Assembly (NCBI RefSeq): GCF_030297155.1
Contig: NZ_AP028067.1
Span: 1,984,001-2,048,000 of the forward strand
Direction of reading: 5' to 3'
DNA length: 64,000 bases
DNA from: Vibrio sp. FE10
Lineage (GTDB): Bacteria > Pseudomonadota > Gammaproteobacteria > Enterobacterales > Vibrionaceae
Positions 49,701-59,273 of this stretch are shown here, one piece after another. The notes below the pieces were generated by a model. The model did no database searches and was not told the origin of the DNA. It was given only the letters and a program-made list of their open reading frames with translations. The position numbers were made by a program, and so were the translations under genes. Numbering within the stretch: the first letter of the stretch is position 1; each line of letters starts with the position of its first letter.

Positions 49701-52700
49701 GGTTCTCGTTGTAGCTGAAGCTGTATTCACCGTCGTCGTTGGTCCCAGTGAACTCCGGCGCGTTGTCGTCCAGGTTCTGCTCGTTCAGCGTCACGTCGAT
49801 TTCGGTCGACTTCACATCGCCAAGACCGCCCGCTTCTGTCGCCGTCACTTTCAGATTGTGCACGTTCGCCAGCGCTTCGAAGTCGTTCGACGCGGCCAAC
49901 ACACCCGCATCCGTTAGGGTAATCGCACCCGTTGAAGCGTTGATTTCGAACCAGCCGTTGTCGTTACCCGACGTGATGCTGTACGTCACCGACTCACCGT
50001 CCGCGTCTGTCGCACTCACGGTGCCGATCACGGTCGTGCCGTCTAGGTTCTCGTTGTAGCTGAAGCTGTATTCACCGTCGTCGTTGGTCCCAGTGAACTC
50101 CGGCGCGTTGTCGTCCAGGTTCTGCTCGTTCAGCGTCACGTCGATTTCGGTCGACTTCACATCGCCAAGACCGCCCGCTTCTGTCGCCGTCACTTTCAGA
50201 TTGTGCACGTTCGCCAGCGCTTCGAAGTCGTTCGACGCGGCCAACACACCCGCATCCGTTAGGGTAATCGCACCCGTTGAAGCGTTGATTTCGAACCAGC
50301 CGTTGTCGTTACCCGACGTGATGCTGTACGTCACCGACTCACCGTCCGCGTCTGTCGCACTCACGGTGCCGATCACGGTCGTGCCGTCTAGGTTCTCGTT
50401 GTAGCTGAAGCTGTATTCACCGTCGTCGTTGGTCCCAGTGAACTCCGGCGCGTTGTCGTCCAGGTTCTGCTCGTTCAGCGTCACGTCGATTTCGGTCGAC
50501 TTCACATCGCCAAGACCGCCCGCTTCTGTCGCCGTCACTTTCAGATTGTGCACGTTCGCCAGCGCTTCGAAGTCGTTCGACGCGGCCAACACACCCGCAT
50601 CCGTTAGGGTAATCGCACCCGTTGAAGCGTTGATTTCGAACCAGCCGTTGTCGTTACCCGACGTGATGCTGTACGTCACCGACTCACCGTCCGCGTCTGT
50701 CGCACTCACGGTGCCGATCACGGTCGTGCCGTCTAGGTTCTCGTTGTAGCTGAAGCTGTATTCACCGTCGTCGTTGGTCCCAGTGAACTCCGGCGCGTTG
50801 TCGTCCAGGTTCTGCTCGTTCAGCGTCACGTCGATTTCGGTCGACTTCACATCGCCAAGACCGCCCGCTTCTGTCGCCGTCACTTTCAGATTGTGCACGT
50901 TCGCCAGCGCTTCGAAGTCGTTCGACGCGGCCAACACACCCGCATCCGTTAGGGTAATCGCACCCGTTGAAGCGTTGATTTCGAACCAGCCGTTGTCGTT
51001 ACCCGACGTGATGCTGTACGTCACCGACTCACCGTCCGCGTCTGTCGCACTCACGGTGCCGATCACGGTCGTGCCGTCTAGGTTCTCGTTGTAGCTGAAG
51101 CTGTATTCACCGTCGTCGTTGGTCCCAGTGAACTCCGGCGCGTTGTCGTCCAGGTTCTGCTCGTTCAGCGTCACGTCGATTTCGGTCGACTTCACATCGC
51201 CAAGACCGCCCGCTTCTGTCGCCGTCACTTTCAGATTGTGCACGTTCGCCAGCGCTTCGAAGTCGTTCGACGCGGCCAACACACCCGCATCCGTTAGGGT
51301 AATCGCACCCGTTGAAGCGTTGATTTCGAACCAGCCGTTGTCGTTACCCGACGTGATGCTGTACGTCACCGACTCACCGTCCGCGTCTGTCGCACTCACG
51401 GTGCCGATCACGGTCGTGCCGTCTAGGTTCTCGTTGTAGCTGAAGCTGTATTCACCGTCGTCGTTGGTCCCAGTGAACTCCGGCGCGTTGTCGTCCAGGT
51501 TCTGCTCGTTCAGCGTCACGTCGATTTCGGTCGACTTCACATCGCCAAGACCGCCCGCTTCTGTCGCCGTCACTTTCAGATTGTGCACGTTCGCCAGCGC
51601 TTCGAAGTCGTTCGACGCGGCCAACACACCCGCATCCGTTAGGGTAATCGCACCCGTTGAAGCGTTGATTTCGAACCAGCCGTTGTCGTTACCCGACGTG
51701 ATGCTGTACGTCACCGACTCACCGTCCGCGTCTGTCGCACTCACGGTGCCGATCACGGTCGTGCCGTCTAGGTTCTCGTTGTAGCTGAAGCTGTATTCAC
51801 CGTCGTCGTTGGTCCCAGTGAACTCCGGCGCGTTGTCGTCCAGGTTCTGCTCGTTCAGCGTCACGTCGATTTCGGTCGACTTCACATCGCCAAGACCGCC
51901 CGCTTCTGTCGCCGTCACTTTCAGATTGTGCACGTTCGCCAGCGCTTCGAAGTCGTTCGACGCGGCCAACACACCCGCATCCGTTAGGGTAATCGCACCC
52001 GTTGAAGCGTTGATTTCGAACCAGCCGTTGTCGTTACCCGACGTGATGCTGTACGTCACCGACTCACCGTCCGCGTCTGTCGCACTCACGGTGCCGATCA
52101 CGGTCGTGCCGTCTAGGTTCTCGTTGTAGCTGAAGCTGTATTCACCGTCGTCGTTGGTCCCAGTGAACTCCGGCGCGTTGTCGTCCAGGTTCTGCTCGTT
52201 CAGCGTCACGTCGATTTCGGTCGACTTCACATCGCCAAGACCGCCCGCTTCTGTCGCCGTCACTTTCAGATTGTGCACGTTCGCCAGCGCTTCGAAGTCG
52301 TTCGACGCGGCCAACACACCCGCATCCGTTAGGGTAATCGCACCCGTTGAAGCGTTGATTTCGAACCAGCCGTTGTCGTTACCCGACGTGATGCTGTACG
52401 TCACCGACTCACCGTCCGCGTCTGTCGCACTCACGGTGCCGATCACGGTCGTGCCGTCTAGGTTCTCGTTGTAGCTGAAGCTGTATTCACCGTCGTCGTT
52501 GGTCCCAGTGAACTCCGGCGCGTTGTCGTCCAGGTTCTGCTCGTTCAGCGTCACGTCGATTTCGGTCGACTTCACATCGCCAAGACCGCCCGCTTCTGTC
52601 GCCGTCACTTTCAGATTGTGCACGTTCGCCAGCGCTTCGAAGTCGTTCGACGCGGCCAACACACCCGCATCCGTTAGGGTAATCGCACCCGTTGAAGCGT

Positions 52701-55700
52701 TGATTTCGAACCAGCCGTTGTCGTTACCCGACGTGATGCTGTACGTCACCGACTCACCGTCCGCGTCTGTCGCACTCACGGTGCCGATCACGGTCGTGCC
52801 GTCTAGGTTCTCGTTGTAGCTGAAGCTGTATTCACCGTCGTCGTTGGTCCCAGTGAACTCCGGCGCGTTGTCGTCCAGGTTCTGCTCGTTCAGCGTCACG
52901 TCGATTTCGGTCGACTTCACATCGCCAAGACCGCCCGCTTCTGTCGCCGTCACTTTCAGATTGTGCACGTTCGCCAGCGCTTCGAAGTCGTTCGACGCGG
53001 CCAACACACCCGCATCCGTTAGGGTAATCGCACCCGTTGAAGCGTTGATTTCGAACCAGCCGTTGTCGTTACCCGACGTGATGCTGTACGTCACCGACTC
53101 ACCGTCCGCGTCTGTCGCACTCACGGTGCCGATCACGGTCGTGCCGTCTAGGTTCTCGTTGTAGCTGAAGCTGTATTCACCGTCGTCGTTGGTCCCAGTG
53201 AACTCCGGCGCGTTGTCGTCCAGGTTCTGCTCGTTCAGCGTCACGTCGATTTCGGTCGACTTCACATCGCCAAGACCGCCCGCTTCTGTCGCCGTCACTT
53301 TCAGATTGTGCACGTTCGCCAGCGCTTCGAAGTCGTTCGACGCGGCCAACACACCCGCATCCGTTAGGGTAATCGCACCCGTTGAAGCGTTGATTTCGAA
53401 CCAGCCGTTGTCGTTACCCGACGTGATGCTGTACGTCACCGACTCACCGTCCGCGTCTGTCGCACTCACGGTGCCGATCACGGTCGTGCCGTCTAGGTTC
53501 TCGTTGTAGCTGAAGCTGTATTCACCGTCGTCGTTGGTCCCAGTGAACTCCGGCGCGTTGTCGTCCAGGTTCTGCTCGTTCAGCGTCACGTCGATTTCGG
53601 TCGACTTCACATCGCCAAGACCGCCCGCTTCTGTCGCCGTCACTTTCAGATTGTGCACGTTCGCCAGCGCTTCGAAGTCGTTCGACGCGGCCAACACACC
53701 CGCATCCGTTAGGGTAATCGCACCCGTTGAAGCGTTGATTTCGAACCAGCCGTTGTCGTTACCCGACGTGATGCTGTACGTCACCGACTCACCGTCCGCG
53801 TCTGTCGCACTCACGGTGCCGATCACGGTCGTGCCGTCTAGGTTCTCGTTGTAGCTGAAGCTGTATTCACCGTCGTCGTTGGTCCCAGTGAACTCCGGCG
53901 CGTTGTCGTCCAGGTTCTGCTCGTTCAGCGTCACGTCGATTTCGGTCGACTTCACATCGCCAAGACCGCCCGCTTCTGTCGCCGTCACTTTCAGATTGTG
54001 CACGTTCGCCAGCGCTTCGAAGTCGTTCGACGCGGCCAACACACCCGCATCCGTTAGGGTAATCGCACCCGTTGAAGCGTTGATTTCGAACCAGCCGTTG
54101 TCGTTACCCGACGTGATGCTGTACGTCACCGACTCACCGTCCGCGTCTGTCGCACTCACGGTGCCGATCACGGTCGTGCCGTCTAGGTTCTCGTTGTAGC
54201 TGAAGCTGTATTCACCGTCGTCGTTGGTCCCAGTGAACTCCGGCGCGTTGTCGTCCAGGTTCTGCTCGTTCAGCGTCACGTCGATTTCGGTCGACTTCAC
54301 ATCGCCAAGACCGCCCGCTTCTGTCGCCGTCACTTTCAGATTGTGCACGTTCGCCAGCGCTTCGAAGTCGTTCGACGCGGCCAACACACCCGCATCCGTT
54401 AGGGTAATCGCACCCGTTGAAGCGTTGATTTCGAACCAGCCGTTGTCGTTACCCGACGTGATGCTGTACGTCACCGACTCACCGTCCGCGTCTGTCGCAC
54501 TCACGGTGCCGATCACGGTCGTGCCGTCTAGGTTCTCGTTGTAGCTGAAGCTGTATTCACCGTCGTCGTTGGTCCCAGTGAACTCCGGCGCGTTGTCGTC
54601 CAGGTTCTGCTCGTTCAGCGTCACGTCGATTTCGGTCGACTTCACATCGCCAAGACCGCCCGCTTCTGTCGCCGTCACTTTCAGATTGTGCACGTTCGCC
54701 AGCGCTTCGAAGTCGTTCGACGCGGCCAACACACCCGCATCCGTTAGGGTAATCGCACCCGTTGAAGCGTTGATTTCGAACCAGCCGTTGTCGTTACCCG
54801 ACGTGATGCTGTACGTCACCGACTCACCGTCCGCGTCTGTCGCACTCACGGTGCCGATCACGGTCGTGCCGTCTAGGTTCTCGTTGTAGCTGAAGCTGTA
54901 TTCACCGTCGTCGTTGGTCCCAGTGAACTCCGGCGCGTTGTCGTCCAGGTTCTGCTCGTTCAGCGTCACCGTAGCTTCAGCTGTCGAGCCGTAACCGTCG
55001 GTCATCACCATCTGGTAATCACCACTGTTCGAGCCTTGATCGAAGTCGTTCACCTCCGCCGCCACGCCCGCTGCCGTGATGCTGATATTGCCGGCCGCAT
55101 CCACACTGTAGAAGCCGTCTTCACTGGTGGTGCTTAATGTGCCGTCACTGTGTTTGAACTCGTATATGGTCACGCCATCCAGATCGCTGCCTGACAAAGT
55201 GCCAACCACCGCGTCCGCCACTTGGTTTTCCGCGTACGTCACCGTTTGCGCATCAAATGAAGATTGGTCATTTACTGGCGTAACCCCAACATCAACCGTA
55301 ATGGTATCAGTACCACCTTGGCCATCATTAACCACAACAGTAAAGCTATCGCTTCCGTTGTAGTTCTCGTTTGGGGTGTATGTCCAATTACCATTTTCAT
55401 CGACGACTACAGAGCCATTCTCTGGCTCTGTACCTTTACTGAACGTTAACTGATCATTATCTGCGTCTGTTGCATTGAGGGAGCCGCTGACTGGAGTATC
55501 TTCATCTGTAGTGACAGAAACATCGTCACCGACCGGTGAATCATTAATAGGAGTAACACCGATATTCACGGTTATTGTGTCTGTGCCACCTTGCCCGTCA
55601 GAGACTTCTACAGTAAAGCTGTCATCACCGTTGTAGTTTTCATTAGGTGTATAAGTCCAGTCACCGTTTCCATCAACGACGACGGTGCCGTTCGAAGGAT

Positions 55701-56295
55701 CTGTAGCTTTAACGAAAGACAGAGTATCGCCATCTTCGTCTGAAGCCGACAAGGTTCCGTTCACTGGCGTATCTTCATCTGTGGTAAAAGAGACTGTGTC
55801 ACCGATAGGTGAATTATTGTTATCAACGAAAGTGGGATTTTTATTAGGTTGCTCAAACGAACGGAAAGCATCAAGAAGACTCAAGCTTTGAGTACGAGAC
55901 ATTCCCAGCGCTTCAAAACCCGTTGTTACGAAGTCGGTACCAGGGATAGTTTCTTCGCCATCTCGCTCGATAGTTCCGCTCGCACTTAAACTAGAGCCAT
56001 TCTGGCCTGCAGCGGTAGCGAACTCTTCACCTAACTCTGTTGGGTCTTGACCTTCTTCTAATGCAGCAAAAATATTCGCTATGTCTTGGTCAAGTTCAAC
56101 TTCCCCACCTTCTTCTGGTGAAAAGCGCTTTGCTGATACCTGAGGTTCATTGGACCCGTTCTGAGATTCAAGAACGACATCCCCTGTTTGTAGTGGTTGG
56201 CCTTCTTCTAAGACTTTAATCGTACCATCTACCGAGATAACAATGCGCTGGCCAAGTGCTAATGCACCACCCAAATTCAATGTTGTCATGTCCAT
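37753..56295 (-). CDS. Giant LapA/BapA-like type I-secreted adhesin with 38 identical cadherin-like repeats
   Basis: One open frame of 6180 residues. The ATG at 56295 is chosen (AGGGG 7 bases upstream; longer starts have none). Domains in order: LapA-type retention module (1 to about 150) with the cleavage motif TAAG at 94-97; two Ig/cadherin-like tandem units with TDEDTPV and YNGDDSFTV (about 160-345); a related unit (about 345-450); 38 copies of a 115-residue cadherin-like repeat (451-4820) with calcium-binding motifs LDDNAPEF and ATDADGE; a PA14-like domain (about 4956-5125); more Ig-like units; a von Willebrand A domain with the metal site DTSGS at 5701-5705; RTX nonapeptides [10 protein letters not shown] (about 6025-6070); and a C-terminal type I secretion domain. 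Expected role: long calcium-stiffened surface adhesin for attachment and biofilm. No exporter ATPase is nearby. A TolC-like gene is divergent. Confidence 0.93.
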   Translation of the reverse strand: MDMTTLNLGGALALGQRIVISVDGTIKVLEEGQPLQTGDVVLESQNGSNEPQVSAKRFSPEEGGEVELDQDIANIFAALEEGQDPTELGEEFATAAGQNGSSLSASGTIERDGEETIPGTDFVTTGFEALGMSRTQSLSLLDAFRSFEQPNKNPTFVDNNNSPIGDTVSFTTDEDTPVNGTLSASDEDGDTLSFVKATDPSNGTVVVDGNGDWTYTPNENYNGDDSFTVEVSDGQGGTDTITVNIGVTPINDSPVGDDVSVTTDEDTPVSGSLNATDADNDQLTFSKGTEPENGSVVVDENGNWTYTPNENYNGSDSFTVVVNDGQGGTDTITVDVGVTPVNDQSSFDAQTVTYAENQVADAVVGTLSGSDLDGVTIYEFKHSDGTLSTTSEDGFYSVDAAGNISITAAGVAAEVNDFDQGSNSGDYQMVMTDGYGSTAEATVTLNEQNLDDNAPEFTGTNDDGEYSFSYNENLDGTTVIGTVSATDADGESVTYSITSGNDNGWFEINASTGAITLTDAGVLAASNDFEALANVHNLKVTATEAGGLGDVKSTEIDVTLNEQNLDDNAPEFTGTNDDGEYSFSYNENLDGTTVIGTVSATDADGESVTYSITSGNDNGWFEINASTGAITLTDAGVLAASNDFEALANVHNLKVTATEAGGLGDVKSTEIDVTLNEQNLDDNAPEFTGTNDDGEYSFSYNENLDGTTVIGTVSATDADGESVTYSITSGNDNGWFEINASTGAITLTDAGVLAASNDFEALANVHNLKVTATEAGGLGDVKSTEIDVTLNEQNLDDNAPEFTGTNDDGEYSFSYNENLDGTTVIGTVSATDADGESVTYSITSGNDNGWFEINASTGAITLTDAGVLAASNDFEALANVHNLKVTATEAGGLGDVKSTEIDVTLNEQNLDDNAPEFTGTNDDGEYSFSYNENLDGTTVIGTVSATDADGESVTYSITSGNDNGWFEINASTGAITLTDAGVLAASNDFEALANVHNLKVTATEAGGLGDVKSTEIDVTLNEQNLDDNAPEFTGTNDDGEYSFSYNENLDGTTVIGTVSATDADGESVTYSITSGNDNGWFEINASTGAITLTDAGVLAASNDFEALANVHNLKVTATEAGGLGDVKSTEIDVTLNEQNLDDNAPEFTGTNDDGEYSFSYNENLDGTTVIGTVSATDADGESVTYSITSGNDNGWFEINASTGAITLTDAGVLAASNDFEALANVHNLKVTATEAGGLGDVKSTEIDVTLNEQNLDDNAPEFTGTNDDGEYSFSYNENLDGTTVIGTVSATDADGESVTYSITSGNDNGWFEINASTGAITLTDAGVLAASNDFEALANVHNLKVTATEAGGLGDVKSTEIDVTLNEQNLDDNAPEFTGTNDDGEYSFSYNENLDGTTVIGTVSATDADGESVTYSITSGNDNGWFEINASTGAITLTDAGVLAASNDFEALANVHNLKVTATEAGGLGDVKSTEIDVTLNEQNLDDNAPEFTGTNDDGEYSFSYNENLDGTTVIGTVSATDADGESVTYSITSGNDNGWFEINASTGAITLTDAGVLAASNDFEALANVHNLKVTATEAGGLGDVKSTEIDVTLNEQNLDDNAPEFTGTNDDGEYSFSYNENLDGTTVIGTVSATDADGESVTYSITSGNDNGWFEINASTGAITLTDAGVLAASNDFEALANVHNLKVTATEAGGLGDVKSTEIDVTLNEQNLDDNAPEFTGTNDDGEYSFSYNENLDGTTVIGTVSATDADGESVTYSITSGNDNGWFEINASTGAITLTDAGVLAASNDFEALANVHNLKVTATEAGGLGDVKSTEIDVTLNEQNLDDNAPEFTGTNDDGEYSFSYNENLDGTTVIGTVSATDADGESVTYSITSGNDNGWFEINASTGAITLTDAGVLAASNDFEALANVHNLKVTATEAGGLGDVKSTEIDVTLNEQNLDDNAPEFTGTNDDGEYSFSYNENLDGTTVIGTVSATDADGESVTYSITSGNDNGWFEINASTGAITLTDAGVLAASNDFEALANVHNLKVTATEAGGLGDVKSTEIDVTLNEQNLDDNAPEFTGTNDDGEYSFSYNENLDGTTVIGTVSATDADGESVTYSITSGNDNGWFEINASTGAITLTDAGVLAASNDFEALANVHNLKVTATEAGGLGDVKSTEIDVTLNEQNLDDNAPEFTGTNDDGEYSFSYNENLDGTTVIGTVSATDADGESVTYSITSGNDNGWFEINASTGAITLTDAGVLAASNDFEALANVHNLKVTATEAGGLGDVKSTEIDVTLNEQNLDDNAPEFTGTNDDGEYSFSYNENLDGTTVIGTVSATDADGESVTYSITSGNDNGWFEINASTGAITLTDAGVLAASNDFEALANVHNLKVTATEAGGLGDVKSTEIDVTLNEQNLDDNAPEFTGTNDDGEYSFSYNENLDGTTVIGTVSATDADGESVTYSITSGNDNGWFEINASTGAITLTDAGVLAASNDFEALANVHNLKVTATEAGGLGDVKSTEIDVTLNEQNLDDNAPEFTGTNDDGEYSFSYNENLDGTTVIGTVSATDADGESVTYSITSGNDNGWFEINASTGAITLTDAGVLAASNDFEALANVHNLKVTATEAGGLGDVKSTEIDVTLNEQNLDDNAPEFTGTNDDGEYSFSYNENLDGTTVIGTVSATDADGESVTYSITSGNDNGWFEINASTGAITLTDAGVLAASNDFEALANVHNLKVTATEAGGLGDVKSTEIDVTLNEQNLDDNAPEFTGTNDDGEYSFSYNENLDGTTVIGTVSATDADGESVTYSITSGNDNGWFEINASTGAITLTDAGVLAASNDFEALANVHNLKVTATEAGGLGDVKSTEIDVTLNEQNLDDNAPEFTGTNDDGEYSFSYNENLDGTTVIGTVSATDADGESVTYSITSGNDNGWFEINASTGAITLTDAGVLAASNDFEALANVHNLKVTATEAGGLGDVKSTEIDVTLNEQNLDDNAPEFTGTNDDGEYSFSYNENLDGTTVIGTVSATDADGESVTYSITSGNDNGWFEINASTGAITLTDAGVLAASNDFEALANVHNLKVTATEAGGLGDVKSTEIDVTLNEQNLDDNAPEFTGTNDDGEYSFSYNENLDGTTVIGTVSATDADGESVTYSITSGNDNGWFEINASTGAITLTDAGVLAASNDFEALANVHNLKVTATEAGGLGDVKSTEIDVTLNEQNLDDNAPEFTGTNDDGEYSFSYNENLDGTTVIGTVSATDADGESVTYSITSGNDNGWFEINASTGAITLTDAGVLAASNDFEALANVHNLKVTATEAGGLGDVKSTEIDVTLNEQNLDDNAPEFTGTNDDGEYSFSYNENLDGTTVIGTVSATDADGESVTYSITSGNDNGWFEINASTGAITLTDAGVLAASNDFEALANVHNLKVTATEAGGLGDVKSTEIDVTLNEQNLDDNAPEFTGTNDDGEYSFSYNENLDGTTVIGTVSATDADGESVTYSITSGNDNGWFEINASTGAITLTDAGVLAASNDFEALANVHNLKVTATEAGGLGDVKSTEIDVTLNEQNLDDNAPEFTGTNDDGEYSFSYNENLDGTTVIGTVSATDADGESVTYSITSGNDNGWFEINASTGAITLTDAGVLAASNDFEALANVHNLKVTATEAGGLGDVKSTEIDVTLNEQNLDDNAPEFTGTNDDGEYSFSYNENLDGTTVIGTVSATDADGESVTYSITSGNDNGWFEINASTGAITLTDAGVLAASNDFEALANVHNLKVTATEAGGLGDVKSTEIDVTLNEQNLDDNAPEFTGTNDDGEYSFSYNENLDGTTVIGTVSATDADGESVTYSITSGNDNGWFEINASTGAITLTDAGVLAASNDFEALANVHNLKVTATEAGGLGDVKSTEIDVTLNEQNLDDNAPEFTGTNDDGEYSFSYNENLDGTTVIGTVSATDADGESVTYSITSGNDNGWFEINASTGAITLTDAGVLAASNDFEALANVHNLKVTATEAGGLGDVKSTEIDVTLNEQNLDDNAPEFTGTNDDGEYSFSYNENLDGTTVIGTVSATDADGESVTYSITSGNDNGWFEINASTGAITLTDAGVLAASNDFEALANVHNLKVTATEAGGLGDVKSTEIDVTLNEQNLDDNAPEFTGTNDDGEYSFSYNENLDGTTVIGTVSATDADGESVTYSITSGNDNGWFEINASTGAITLTDAGVLAASNDFEALANVHNLKVTATEAGGLGDVKSTEIDVTLNEQNLDDNAPEFTGTNDDGEYSFSYNENLDGTTVIGTVSATDADGESVTYSITSGNDNGWFEINASTGAITLTDAGVLAASNDFEALANVHNLKVTATEAGGLGDVKSTEIDVTLNEQNLDDNAPEFTGTNDDGEYSFSYNENLDGTTVIGTVSATDADGESVTYSITSGNDNGWFEINASTGAITLTDAGVLAASNDFEALANVHNLKVTATEAGGLGDVKSTEIDVTLNEQNLDDNAPEFTGTNDDGEYSFSYNENLDGTTVIGTVSATDADGESVTYSITSGNDNGWFEINASTGAITLTDAGVLAASNDFEALANVHNLKVTATEAGGLGDVKSTEIDVTLNEQNLDDNAPEFTGTNDDGEYSFSYNENLDGTTVIGTVSATDADGESVTYSITSGNDNGWFEINASTGAITLTDAGVLAASNDFEALANVHNLKVTATEAGGLGDVKSTEIDVTLNEQNLDDNAPEFTGTNDDGEYSFSYNENLDGTTVIGTVSATDADGESVTYSITSGNDNGWFEINASTGAITLTDAGVLAASNDFEALANVHNLKVTATEAGGLGDVKSTEIDVTLNEQNLNESPIASDGVVDTNEDTSTFIEWDSFGISDVDSPDSALGIEITDLPDNGQFEYFGDDGQWHDISVGQVIDKGEFDADRVRFTPDEDESGYDSHSTPGIGDQQQDYAQIGFKPTDGVNIGEESTVAINVTPIADAPNLLTSIDGIELPGQQFNVSMWNGVSVGSQYGVGNGVDPDTLINVIDDLDANSASSSNTNDVRDPSQGAGQATLITGLIYLEAGTSYDFVGKADDSLAIKIGGELTDDARWGDSRGSIQGGAFTPTVSGFYPIEIYHHNQSGPGNFDVNVSVDGASPVNLDNTNFGVVSDVSQLDNIDIRTSQLINENGVEFYQVYTTNEGPQDTRIPLTELQASLNDTDGSESLAVNVSGFPIGSELSDGVNSHTFTTTNETFDISSWDMTSLTVLPPSGSHDDFTIDVEAIASEKDSASTATTTTSIDVVVHEYNATNTQPDTRTVDEDTSISGNVLANDTDTDNTLSLQSIEVGGTSYNVGDTITLTGGELTVEQDGSYSFVPSEHWSGNVPTVTYTTNTGVSDTLDITVSAVADAPRITIAVGELQQSQAVPDFGTSPSDIRNLVSNGETSIGGINFDHVDQSPGFNDGNQGDDLMIAPDNAAAQQFVGDQQAVNLSQQGSDTFVGTSGNDSFYGGNGSQDSEVETDTVIYQGKLSEYELDFRGLEHSQVPYWLVKDSLERDTSSDNSPSTEDGDHLYGIERIIFSDSIIEIDNETGEYTVLQDSVIPLDISAELVDNDGSESLGNEFTLVGIPQGVELYIGGQLISPNIDGSYSIVIPVSGDVSAELRIPYSYEGDLDFELAVSASSSESVNSDEAITNTSADISFRSYDLESGSHGDDNIKGTENNDLIVGDVQGIQIVAGEDYNIAFILDTSGSMGRDVETAKDELLVVFDAILASSQGQHSGQVNILITDFSDNSNTSVSVDLSSQNPREQFVAALDAITDAGGGGTNYEAGFQSAVEWFADQSGGNNISYFISDGEPTSFTDSRLMKSEFDEILIDYDLSTNQVITLADLLPAGYTSGVVNYKGNVLIDDKAKLYSPLTGDRIGDLSINGNSYDYYDKGGVNKQGQHMYQLLALMSSVDAIGLGNSLDEDVLEDYDSDGLVETSIDVTKLSEVILGKEVSLLQGEDQIDALAGDDIMFGDLVQFDGISGQGVAAIQKYVAQETGEQLSSVSARDIHDYISDNVQDFDQSRANDKDDILSGGEGDDILYGQGGEDTLIGGLGDDILVGGEGDDLFQWVDQPFQGDVDTITDFALGEDHLDISQLLPTENNMSDLLEHIAIEKVDNGGGDKDLVITISEDSGNSGQTQTIVLDNTGNQFDSVNAQGDGSVISSDLSNLVNQLFVNLPDQ
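41836..54945 (-). repeat. Perfect tandem array, 38 units of 345 bp
   Basis: The 345-bp unit begins (plus strand) with CAGGTTCTGCTCGTTCAGCG and recurs with exact 345-base spacing from 41836 to 54945, which is 38 units and 13,110 bases, all in frame in the adhesin gene. Every unit I compared is identical in DNA, not only in protein. By hand count one unit has 203 G or C in 345 (about 59%), against the low-to-mid 40s around it. A 24-base start of a 39th unit (54946-54969) ends the array on the N-terminal side. Identity at synonymous sites shows recent amplification or gene conversion. If the sequence came from short reads, the copy number may be an assembly estimate. Confidence 0.97.
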
Positions 56296-56698
56296 ATAAA
56301 CCCCTAAAAAAGCATTTCTTGTCATTAACGTCAAAATAGTGACATTATATTTATAATATTAGTTAAAATATAACACTTAAAGTCATATAATTCCTAGTTA
56401 TGAATCTAGTATTTAACAACTTGAGTGACAAGCTAATGACGGTGATCACATCGCATAACAATCTTAGTGCTCACAACAGTAATATAAGTTATTGTGTTTG
56501 CGGAAAATAATAGATTTTAAAACGTAAGATTGACGTATCTAAAAATACCATAAAACGCACGATGATCGGTTAACATTTTAACAACCATTTGCGAACGCCA
56601 GCTTAGCGATCGTAATTTTTTTGGCGGTTCATCTAAATTTCGTATATAACATCACGAATTCAAGATTTAGATGCGAGCTAACTTTAGGGAGATGCACA
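56296..56698. promoter_or_regulatory. Divergent control region between the adhesin and the TolC-family gene
   Basis: About 400 AT-rich bases that must carry promoters for both directions. I see no certain operator. Close to the TolC-family start a 9-bp inverted repeat, CATCTAAAT (56630-56638) and ATTTAGATG (56665-56673), with an inner TTCG/CGAA pair, would form a leader hairpin 11 bases before the AGGGAG ribosome site. No c-di-GMP riboswitch signature was found on either strand. Confidence 0.5.
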
Positions 56699-58006
56699 TT
56701 GAATAGGCTTCAAAAGACAATATTAGGGTTAGCTATAGCACTGAGTTTACCGACTAAAGCCCAGACCTTAGAGCAAGCCGTTGCGTTTACTTTAGAAAGT
56801 AACCCTGAAATTAAAAGTGCTTATAATGAATACGTCAGTAAGCGCTATCTTAATGACGCTTCTGGTGGTGCTTACCGTCCAAGTATAGACTTAGATGGCG
56901 GTATTGGTTATGAGCATACTGACCTTGCGACCAATTCAGACACAACAGACCTTACTCGAAAAGAAGCCACTATTACCCTTACTCAGCTTATCTGGGATGG
57001 AGCTAACACCTCGAATGATATTGATCGTACCGCAGCCGATGCCGAATCTGTTCGCTATCAGTTGCTTTCCAATGCGCAAGATATCGCGTTAGAAGTAACC
57101 AAGGTTTACCTCGACGCTGTAAAGGCCTATGAAGTACTTTCTCTTTCTGAAAACAACCTAGCCACGCATAAAGAGATATACAGCGACATTCGTAAACGTG
57201 TCGAATCAGGTATTGGTTCAACAGCAGATATGTCACAGGTAGAAGCTCGTATAGCAAAAGCACACGGTAATTTACTTGCGGCGCAAAACAACCTTTTTGA
57301 CACTCATACACAATTCAAAAGGCTTGTTGGTCAATCTCCACTAGGGTTAACCTTCCCTCGAGCAGATTCGGGCGCTATCCCTTACACGGTTGATGGAGCA
57401 TTAGCAAAAGCGTTTAACCAACACCCTGTGATAAAGATTGCACAAGCCGATGTAGACTCAGCGAAATTTCAGTACAAACAATCTAAGAGCACCAACTACC
57501 CAACTGTTTCTTTTGAAGCAGCTCAAACCTGGCGCGATGATGCCGGTGGCACTCCAGGCAGCAGTGACGAATTTTCTGCGATGGTTCGTTTAAGATACAA
57601 CCTTTACAACGGTGGTTCAGACCAAGACCGCGCAGAAAGTGCCGCTTATCAACTAAACAAAGCGAAAGACCTCCGTGAAAGCACCTACCGCAATGTAGAA
57701 GAGAGCTTGCGTCTTTCATGGAGCGCGCTGGATTTAACCGTTCAACAAAAAGAGTTCTTATCTGACCACGTAGACTCGGCATCAGACACGGTAATCTCGT
57801 ATGAGAAACAATACCGCATCGGTAAACGTACTCTCCTCGATTTACTTAACACCGAGAATGAACTATTCGAGGCCCGTAAGGGCTATCTGGATGCCAAATA
57901 CGATGAACAATACGCGAAATACCGAGTAATGAATGCAACAGGAAACCTGTTAACAGGGTTACGCGTCGAAACCCCTCAAGAATGGAATGAAAAGGTAGAA
58001 TATTAA
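56699..58006 (+). CDS. TolC-family outer-membrane channel of a type I secretion system
   Basis: A 435-residue TolC/LapE/AggA-like protein that should form the outer-membrane duct for the adhesin. The start is TTG at 56699, with AGGGAG 7 bases upstream and a signal peptide directly after (MNRLQKTILGLAIALSLPTKA, then QTLEQAV); the frame is open 26 codons further but with no ribosome site or signal. The family repeats are visible: TLEQAVAFTLESNPEIKSAYNEY, VESGIGSTADMSQVEARIAKA, VRLRYNLYNGG and YRIGKRTLLDLLNTENELFEA. Its stop codon overlaps the start of the OmpA-like gene by one base (TAATG). Divergent from the adhesin gene, consistent with a dedicated role. Confidence 0.92.
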   Translation: MNRLQKTILGLAIALSLPTKAQTLEQAVAFTLESNPEIKSAYNEYVSKRYLNDASGGAYRPSIDLDGGIGYEHTDLATNSDTTDLTRKEATITLTQLIWDGANTSNDIDRTAADAESVRYQLLSNAQDIALEVTKVYLDAVKAYEVLSLSENNLATHKEIYSDIRKRVESGIGSTADMSQVEARIAKAHGNLLAAQNNLFDTHTQFKRLVGQSPLGLTFPRADSGAIPYTVDGALAKAFNQHPVIKIAQADVDSAKFQYKQSKSTNYPTVSFEAAQTWRDDAGGTPGSSDEFSAMVRLRYNLYNGGSDQDRAESAAYQLNKAKDLRESTYRNVEESLRLSWSALDLTVQQKEFLSDHVDSASDTVISYEKQYRIGKRTLLDLLNTENELFEARKGYLDAKYDEQYAKYRVMNATGNLLTGLRVETPQEWNEKVEY

Positions 58007-58623
58007 TGAAGCTGATTAAGACTGTATTTCCGCTTTGCCTCATGATTGTCTCTGCCAACGTTTTAGCTGAAACAAGCAATGAAGAATTTGAATATCGAGC
58101 TCTTCCAGACATCACGCAAATTTATGATCTCGAAGATGATGATAATGACGGCGTAATTAACGCTCGAGATTTATGTCCAGATACTCAAATTGGCGCTGAG
58201 ATAGATAACGACGGTTGTGGTTCATATTTCGAGTCATCAGAGAAAAAAGAGCTTCACATACTCTTCGCCAATAACTCTACGGAAATTAACCCTGCCTTTC
58301 TTAGTCAGATACGCCAGATGGCAGCATTTTTAAAGCGTTACGAGGGCACGACAATTGAATTGCAAGGCTATGCCAGTAAAGTGGGTAATGCCGAACATAA
58401 TTTAAAGCTATCAAAAGACCGTGCATCACACGTAAGACGTGCGCTTATCAGCAATGGCATTCAACCGTCTAGAGTGAACATCGTCGGTCACGGTGATTCT
58501 GATTTTAGTAGTGATGACACCCAAATCAATCACGCATTACATCGGAAAGTTGTCGCTTCTGTTGCAGGATTTAAAGGTAACATTAAAGAAGAGTGGCACA
58601 TCTTCACCAAAATAAAAAAGTAG
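58006..58623 (+). CDS. OmpA-like peptidoglycan-associated protein with a calcium-binding loop
   Basis: A 205-residue exported protein: signal peptide (MKLIKTVFPLCLMIVSANVLA, cut before ETS), an acidic thrombospondin type 3-like calcium loop (DDDNDGVINARDLCPDT, about residues 44-60, and DNDGCG), and a C-terminal OmpA domain (HILFANNSTEINPAFL, GYASKVGNAEHNLKLSKDRASHV, NIVGHGDSD). It should bind peptidoglycan in the periplasm. The TAATG overlap with the TolC-family gene makes co-translation certain enough to infer a joint role in secreting or anchoring the adhesin. Confidence 0.9.
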   Translation: MKLIKTVFPLCLMIVSANVLAETSNEEFEYRALPDITQIYDLEDDDNDGVINARDLCPDTQIGAEIDNDGCGSYFESSEKKELHILFANNSTEINPAFLSQIRQMAAFLKRYEGTTIELQGYASKVGNAEHNLKLSKDRASHVRRALISNGIQPSRVNIVGHGDSDFSSDDTQINHALHRKVVASVAGFKGNIKEEWHIFTKIKK

Positions 58624-58637
58624 CTTCTACACTACTT

Positions 58638-58683
58638 TCACCATACTGAATCGCTATCTTAAGTTAACGTTTCAGTATGGTGA
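58638..58683. repeat. 13-bp inverted repeat after the OmpA-like gene
   Basis: TCACCATACTGAA and TTCAGTATGGTGA are perfectly complementary around a loop of about 20 bases, 15 bases after the stop codon. No T-run follows, so it is either a stabilising 3' hairpin or a Rho-dependent end rather than a classical terminator. Confidence 0.7.
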
Positions 58684-58759
58684 TAATTCCTTGAATAGCA
58701 TGTACCTAAGCCGTCTATAATGTTAATCTTGCCTCGTTATCAACATAGAGAATTAATCC

Positions 58760-59110
58760 ATGAGCAAACTAACAGCTGATACTCAAGCAAATCTAGAACT
58801 TTTCGTTTCTGAAACACAAGAAACTAAACTGGTATGGGGCCTTCGCAATGAAGAAGGTTGGCTAGCATGTGACTCAAGTGAATTCGAAAGCAGCGAAGTG
58901 ATGCCTTTTTGGTCTTCAAAAGAAGATGCTCAGACTCACAACGTTGAAGAGTGGGCTGACTTTGAAGTATTAGAAATTCCACTAGATATCTTTGTAGAAG
59001 ATTGGTTACTGACTCTTGCTGAAGACGGCGTTCTTGTTGGTACTAACTGGAATGCAACACTAGAAGGCAAAGAACTTGAGCCTTCTGACCTAGCGAAATT
59101 ATACATCTAA
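58760..59110 (+). CDS. DUF2750 domain protein
   Basis: A 116-residue acidic cytoplasmic protein of the DUF2750 family, function unknown. Family-like segments are NLELFVSETQETKLVWGLRNEEGWL, VMPFWSSKEDAQ and LDIFVEDWLLTLAEDGVLVGTNW. An AGAG-type site lies before the ATG. It is separated from the OmpA-like gene by an inverted repeat and has about 160 bases before the GGDEF gene, so it is probably an independent unit. Confidence 0.8.
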   Translation: MSKLTADTQANLELFVSETQETKLVWGLRNEEGWLACDSSEFESSEVMPFWSSKEDAQTHNVEEWADFEVLEIPLDIFVEDWLLTLAEDGVLVGTNWNATLEGKELEPSDLAKLYI

Positions 59111-59273
59111 TTTCCAATATCGGTCGTGCGAATGCGTACGGCCGATATGCCTTTGATAAATCGAAATAAATTAGAGACCTCCCTCGCACAAACTCCGACT
59201 TACACCACCCGAAATTTGAACCAAGATCAAATTAATCATAGAATATCGTTCTTTATCTGATTGATAGTCTCTT

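Noticed and set aside
42149..54889. A series of identical 106-residue open frames on the plus strand, one per 345-bp unit
   Set aside because: They are the antisense shadow of the adhesin repeat; the true frame is the continuous minus-strand gene with cadherin-like features, RTX motifs and a secretion domain.
41836..54945. CRISPR array or satellite DNA
   Set aside because: The units are 345 bp with no variable spacers, stay in frame and encode a recognisable calcium-binding domain.
56621..56698. Longer start for the TolC-family protein at 56621
   Set aside because: It would put 26 residues before the signal peptide and has no ribosome site; AGGGAG is placed for the TTG at 56699.
56296..56698. 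c-di-GMP riboswitch controlling the adhesin or channel
   Set aside because: The conserved GEMM core sequences are absent on both strands.
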